The notes beneath the pieces are model-generated. The model had not been told where the DNA came from, did not search any database, and was given only the letters and a program-made list of their open reading frames with translations. The translations under genes were made by a program, and so were the position numbers. From Ophiura sarsii (Eukaryota > Echinodermata > Ophiuroidea > Amphilepidida > Ophiuridae), in contig CM069453.1 in the NCBI GenBank assembly GCA_035610835.1, positions 72,502,744 through 72,566,743 on the forward strand: a DNA stretch of 64,000 nt, given 5' to 3'. How positions within the stretch are numbered: the stretch's first letter is position 1; each line of letters opens with the position of its first letter. This document shows positions 60,039 through 64,000 of this stretch, in pieces.

Positions 60039-61493
60039 CTGTTAAAAATTAAAAAAATTGACAAGAAGGTTAATTAAGTCACTTGTGTTTATGTAAAAAG
60101 CACACATTGAGATATTTGAAACACATTATTGTTATAAGTAGTTGCGGTAGTCGAGAGTAGATTAACAGGCAATGTCGGAAAGGATATGGTAATGGTCTTT
60201 TGTTAAATTGTCTTCTTTTGCCTACTTGGTTTGTTTTTCTGTAACAAGCTAGCATGCTATAGGCCTATAGGCTTTCAAGTGTGGAATGGGCAGTCTACAC
60301 TGGCCTTATCAATATTGTAGCGTGTTTCTGCATGGAACAATCAGTTCAGCAAGCAAACAAATAGTATTTGCATTACCATCCTCATAGTCCGTAAACACAA
60401 ATTATCGGCATTGCATTGTGTAAACGCTTGACAGGGCTGAAACACTTGTTGCACATCTGTAAGGTGCAAGATGGGGTTTGAATTGGGCAGAATGGATGGC
60501 ATCAGTATATTAACTTTAATTCAAATCCATGCAGAGTAAACCCAAACAATTTATATATTAATGTATTCAGAAATGTGAATTTTGATAAATGTGGTAATTT
60601 AATATGCAAATTAGTTTAATTTTACCAAAAGCAAACACAAATTTACAATTTCAACATTAAAAGTTGAAAATGTAACTCCTTCAAAATCTGTTATCCTACA
60701 TGAATTATAGTTATTAAAATGGTTAGGATAGGACACTGGTAACAAATTAATGGTGGATTTTTCAATAATTCTTTTCAGAACTATTCAAAATTAGATGTTC
60801 GGGAAAAATCAGAAATGTTTCAGATTGTTTTATTCAGAGAATGCTTGTCAGATAGGTATTGAAAAACACACCATTATTTTGTTGTTTGCATCAACAACAA
60901 AAAGTGTTCACAGCAAATTTCATGAAAATCAGACAAAATATGGCGAATTTTTAAATTTTGTACTAAAAATCTTGATTTTAAGAAATTGGCCTTTCAATCG
61001 AACTTCAGATGCAAACATTTTGTTAAGTATACACCAGATATTGATCCCATTTAATCTTATTACTTAGTGGCACATTTTTTTAGCTCAGGTGCAATTTGAA
61101 CAATGTACACTGCATATTTTTCAGATACAGCCCTCAATTCATAACTGTACCAACAGTGTAGCTGGCAAATATTGTTACAACCGTTATTTTCCCCATAGAC
61201 CCACCCGTAGGATCATTTTGTAAACATTAAGGTAGAAACTGAATTCTTTTTCTTCAATTTAACTCGTTACAAATAGAGATTAATATTGAACACAAAATAA
61301 AATGCTATGTTATAAGCTTGACATTTTTGAACAATTTTACATTTTTGGTGTGTTTACTGTAGAAGTATCCAGCCCAAAATAGAGGAAAACATGTCTTCAA
61401 TGTAAATAGTTATAGTTGGAAATGAGAGAAGAGAAGACACTGTCAAATTGTAATTTTTGAAGAAAGGTATGTTTTTCGAAATGCAATGCTGTA
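60039..61493 (-). other. Putative intron between 27- and 63-nt exon candidates
   Basis: AT-rich, 1.46 kb. A possible 60-nt minus-strand exon (about 60378-60437, acceptor GTGTTTCAG, donor GTAATG) is open only in a phase that does not fit the neighbours, so it is not called. The plus-strand 90-codon frame at 60795-61067 lacks coding character. Confidence 0.35.
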
Positions 61494-61499
61494 ACTTAC

Positions 61500-61526
61500 C
61501 CGTTAGGGTATCTGGAACGTTATTTC
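61500..61526 (-). CDS. Putative internal micro-exon, 27 nt (gene unknown)
   Basis: The acceptor TGTCTTATGTACCAG precedes 61526 and the donor GTAAGT follows 61500 (ACGG/GTAAGT). Of three frames only one is open, with 2 nt in front and 1 nt behind, encoding NNVPDTLT plus split codons. With the 60-nt exon the split codon is GGA (Gly); with the 63-nt exon it is GAT (Asp). A 27-nt exon alone would be weak evidence; it gains weight because phase and strand agree with both neighbours. Confidence 0.4.
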
Positions 61527-61841
61527 CTGGTACATAAGACATAATTTAGAAATATCTTGAATTCAAACTTATTGGTTTTCCTGACTCAAGTCTAGACGTA
61601 TTATAAATACAAATTATTGACATCTCGGTCTACAACTCTTTCTTAAGATGATGTTGTAAGTGTTGTAATTGTATCAGCTGCATAGCAGGCTGCAATATTC
61701 TCAAAACTCAAACACTAGCCTCTGTATTTGAATTGTAAAAACAGCCTGGTTATTTTGGGTGATAGGTTCCTGCATGGCAACATTTCTTAACTTTATTTTA
61801 TTTTTAAATGAAATAATTACTGGCCCAAATGATTAACTTAC

Positions 61842-61901
61842 CTTCTGTGGCATGTCTTTTGGCACTTTGTTGTTTCTTTAATATTCCAGTATTTTGTCTT
61901 C
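61842..61901 (-). CDS. Putative internal exon, 60 nt (gene unknown)
   Basis: The acceptor CATGTCTATACAG precedes 61901 and the donor GTAAGT follows 61842 (CAGAAG/GTAAGT, a full consensus donor). The frame compatible with the next exon encodes RQNTGILKKQQSAKRHATE, basic and probably disordered. A second frame is also open here, the third is stopped. Together with the 27- and 63-nt exons this gives 50 codons of one uninterrupted frame across three symmetric phase-1 exons. Confidence 0.45.
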
Positions 61902-62126
61902 CTGTATAGACATGAAAGATATTCAACATTTATATATAATCAGGCTATCATATATATTCATATACGAGTATATGTATGTATCTTCTCAAAGTTAAAATAT
62001 TTTGTCTGGGCCAATTTATTTAATTTCATGCAATATTTATCACCGGTAAATGCCAGTCTTGAATAAAAAATCAACTTTGAGTTAATTAATAACAAATGTT
62101 GCTAACAATCTATTATTCTTAATTTT

Positions 62127-62148
62127 GTTTGTTTGTTTGTTTGTTTGC
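62127..62148 (+). repeat. (TTTG)n microsatellite
   Basis: About five tandem TTTG/GTTT units, next to the GTAAGC donor of the exon candidate at 62153-62246 (minus). Confidence 0.8.
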
Positions 62149-62152
62149 TTAC

Positions 62153-62246
62153 CCATATTGTTTCATAGAGGGCACATGGTAGTCCATGAAAAATGAATGG
62201 ATTGTTCCCAGGCTCATATAAATGCACAAGCCTGGAAAAATGCATG
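62153..62246 (-). CDS. Possible exon, 79 or 94 nt (gene unknown, low confidence)
   Basis: Minus-strand donor ATATGG/GTAAGC and two possible acceptors (TTTTTCCAG before 62231, TTTCTCAG before 62246). One frame reads HLYEPGNNPFIFHGLPCALY and on to ETIW, with proline, glycine and aromatic residues in a globular-looking mixture. It ends in phase 0, while the 60-nt exon next in line is stopped in that phase, so it does not join the three exon candidates directly. It could belong to another isoform or gene, or be chance. No family recognised. Confidence 0.25.
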
Positions 62247-62428
62247 CTGAGAAACAAAGCAAGAAAAGGAAGAAAATAGCAAGAAAAAGGAAGAAAGAGA
62301 AAGTCACTTCCAAACACTGTGCAAAAAAACACAGTACAATTTTTCTATTAGCTCATTCTTCGTGAGATAAGAAACTGAGATTCATAACCCATGCCCGGTA
62401 TTGCATCCAAAAGCCGGGTGGTGAGAAT

Positions 62429-62514
62429 CCCGGGTTTTGGACAGTCACTAACTGGGCAAAACCCGGGTTTTGCGCAACAACACTCAGGGCAGTGCAACAA
62501 CACTCAGGGCAGTG
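62429..62514. repeat. CCCGGG inverted repeat and 20-bp tandem duplication
   Basis: CCCGGGTTTTG (62429-62439) is perfectly inverted as CAAAACCCGGG (62457-62467). Immediately after it, CAACAACACTCAGGGCAGTG occurs twice in tandem (62475-62494 and 62495-62514). Reading frames on both strands here are by-products. Confidence 0.8.
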
Positions 62515-62587
62515 CAACTCAACTTGCCGAGTGTCCATTGTTGGTGGCGCTGTTTGTATCGTCTGCCATGTAAATCCTACAGCTTAC

Positions 62588-62614
62588 GGGTAAGCCCTGT
62601 AAGGGTTATGTCGT
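62588..62614 (-). CDS. Possible 27-nt micro-exon (very low confidence)
   Basis: Minus-strand CTAAAGCAG acceptor before 62614 and TTACCC/GTAAGC donor after 62588. In the phase of the three better candidates (2 nt leading, 1 nt trailing) it encodes DITLTGLT. The acceptor has a poor pyrimidine tract and the donor lacks the G at -1, so chance is likely. Confidence 0.15.
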
Positions 62615-63022
62615 CTGCTTTAGGTATTCGGATTAATTAAAGTTTACAGGGAATTGTTTGGAAAATTCCCAATCGGGCCGTTTTGAGTTAATGATACCGC
62701 GTGCTGGATGGAGGATATACACCACCAATGCCGCGCTTCCCATGGACGATAGGCCTACATGCACAAGGAGGTCATATCAAACAATCGGCTGCATAACTCA
62801 GTGAAGTCTTGAGTTATCCCATACGTCGTCATTGCAGAGATTATTTATAAGGGACTATATGATATCCTCAAACATATCAAAAGGAAACCCCAACTTAAGT
62901 GTTTATTTAGAACTTTTTCAATATTTCACTATTAATTTGATGACTTCGGCCCTTTATTTACGCCCCAACTCACGGATCTTAGACTAAATTCTAGTATGGA
63001 CGTAAATGCGGCTTTTTCACGT
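62615..63022. other. No gene seen
   Basis: Mixed-composition unique sequence without convincing ORF. A GTGAGT donor-like site on the minus strand lies at about 62945. Confidence 0.5.
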
Positions 63023-63209
63023 ATATTCTGTTCGGCCATCTCGAGACAGTGACGTAACTGAACAGGCGCAGCTTTTACGCACGCGTGTGAATCTTCCGCC
63101 TTTCAACGCTCGTGTGTGTATGCTAGCGCCGCGAGTATGCGCGCGCGTTATTATGCAATTAGTAGAATACGCGGTTACGTCACTGTCTCGAGATGGCCAA
63201 ACAGAGTAT
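63023..63209. mobile_element. CpG-rich foldback element, 187 bp with 36-bp arms
   Basis: ATATTCTGTTCGGCCATC and on through GAGACAGTGACGTAAC (63023-63058) is inverted at 63174-63209 with two mismatches. The 115-bp interior is rich in CpG (GCACGCGTG, GCGCGCGCG), in clear contrast to the AT-rich flanks. Overlapping frames of 121 and 146 codons on opposite strands come from this symmetry. It may be a MITE or the remains of one; a CpG-rich promoter segment is an alternative but does not explain the arms. Confidence 0.65.
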
Positions 63210-64000
63210 AGCATGTTTTGTTGGTGTTCGCAAAGCTGCGTCCAGATCATTGTTAAATATTTTACTTGGTGCACACTCATATCCATAAAAATTGGTAAAA
63301 AGTTTCGCAATTTGTACCGGAAAAAAATATGTTGTGATAAACTCACTGCACATGTTATCCGGGAGGGGTGATATGATATCCTATAGTGCATTGGTGGTGT
63401 TTTACAATGGACGGTTTTTACCCCGGGTTTTTTACACAAGCATGAAATACGTTTCATTATTTATTTTTAGGTTTTTTAATTCATTCTTCCCTCACTTTTC
63501 ACCCATCCGTCACCCCCCTTATCGTCATTGTTTGTGTCCTACATAAAATTTACATTTGTACTGCCTACGACGGACTTGCTGCACTACCGGTATATAATGT
63601 ATTAATTCCAGTGAGCATCATACAATGGATGGCGCTGTTGCCTTTTAAAAATTTATACAAACAGGACCTCAGCTACGCATCTCAGTACGTATCCCAATTT
63701 AATTGATCCCTGGCCTGGGCATATGAACAAACACACTTTTCTAACGCACGCACCGTACAGCTTCAATATTACGTTGGGCGGCCATTGATATAATCATATA
63801 ATTAGCTGGTGTGTGTGCAGACAGGGAGGTGTAATAACATCTCTCTGATGCAGGTAACTACAGCAAGTCTATACGGGGAGGCTAGAAGTCATCATTAGAT
63901 ATTCTGCGTCTATCTGTCCAGACAGAAAGAAGAACCAATTCCAACTGTTCACTTTCCGGTAAATCTACATCAGTGATCACATCTCAGTTCTAGCAGGTGG
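63210..64000. other. No confident gene
   Basis: Unique sequence to the right window edge. The 84-codon plus-strand frame (63292-63546) starts without good context and has low-complexity F/S/H content. A plus-strand GATGCAG/GTAACT junction-like site lies near 63850-63860 but is unsupported. Confidence 0.5.

Noticed and set aside
60378..60437. 60-nt minus-strand exon (acceptor GTGTTTCAG, donor GTAATG)
   Set aside because: Open only in a phase incompatible with the neighbouring exon candidates, and the donor is weaker.
60795..61067. 90-codon plus-strand ORF
   Set aside because: AT-rich, no start context or splice partner, composition like non-coding DNA.
62353..62573. Mutually antisense 60-codon ORFs with repeated NPGF-like words
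   Set aside because: They come from the CCCGGGTTTTG inverted repeat and the 20-bp tandem duplication.
63006..63457. 121- and 146-codon ORFs on opposite strands
   Set aside because: Both are produced by the CpG-rich inverted repeat at 63023-63209, which reads open on both strands through its symmetry.

Overview
The window is eukaryotic, most likely from an invertebrate animal. It holds long satellite arrays, a class II tRNA-derived repeat, a Tc1/mariner-like element with TA target duplications, several foldback elements, and short putative exons with GT-AG borders. It contains no bacterial gene organisation, no operon and no long ORF. The species cannot be fixed from the sequence. A marine deuterostome invertebrate is a guess from repeat style only.

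Positions 1-51818 (about 81% of the window) are tandem repeats of three unrelated families. Satellite A has a 145-bp monomer and a 161-bp variant carrying an extra 16 bp. It fills 1-7231, 9214-12384 and 14367-24205, about 135 monomers in all. Its monomers form higher-order repeats: an 8-monomer block of 1192 bp (6x145 + 2x161) recurs, as do 2368-, 3560-, 4477- and 5153-bp copies. Satellite B has a monomer of about 115 bp. It forms two apparently identical islands of about 1982 bp inside A (7232-9213 and 12385-14366), each flanked by a 14-bp duplication of A sequence, and a third block at 24211-25380. Satellite C (25382-51818) is a tandem array of 29 units of about 0.9 kb, the last one truncated.

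Each C unit contains a tRNA-Ser-like head with A box, B box and a T5 terminator. It also has an optional 14-bp module that breaks a hairpin, a conserved body of about 150 bp, a hypervariable T tract, a TATAAAA motif, a perfect 32-bp palindrome, and splice-like donor, branch and acceptor sequences. C has its own nested duplications (7260, 1802, 1060 and 282 bp). Layered, homogenised, near-identical copies of this kind are typical of centromeric, pericentromeric or other heterochromatic satellite. That location is inference.

Positions 51819-64000 are AT-rich, mostly single-copy DNA with many inverted-repeat elements: foldback/MITE-like hairpins at 51883-52132, 52652-52909, 53403-53510, 54885-55170, 55612-55860 and 63023-63209, and a 1373-bp mariner-like element with TIRs of about 125 bp at 57844-59216. 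On the minus strand three very short exon candidates (60, 27 and 63 nt) share exact GTAAGT donors and one compatible reading frame. They are the best evidence of a protein gene here. No complete gene can be assembled. Most short ORFs in the window are by-products of repeat sequence.
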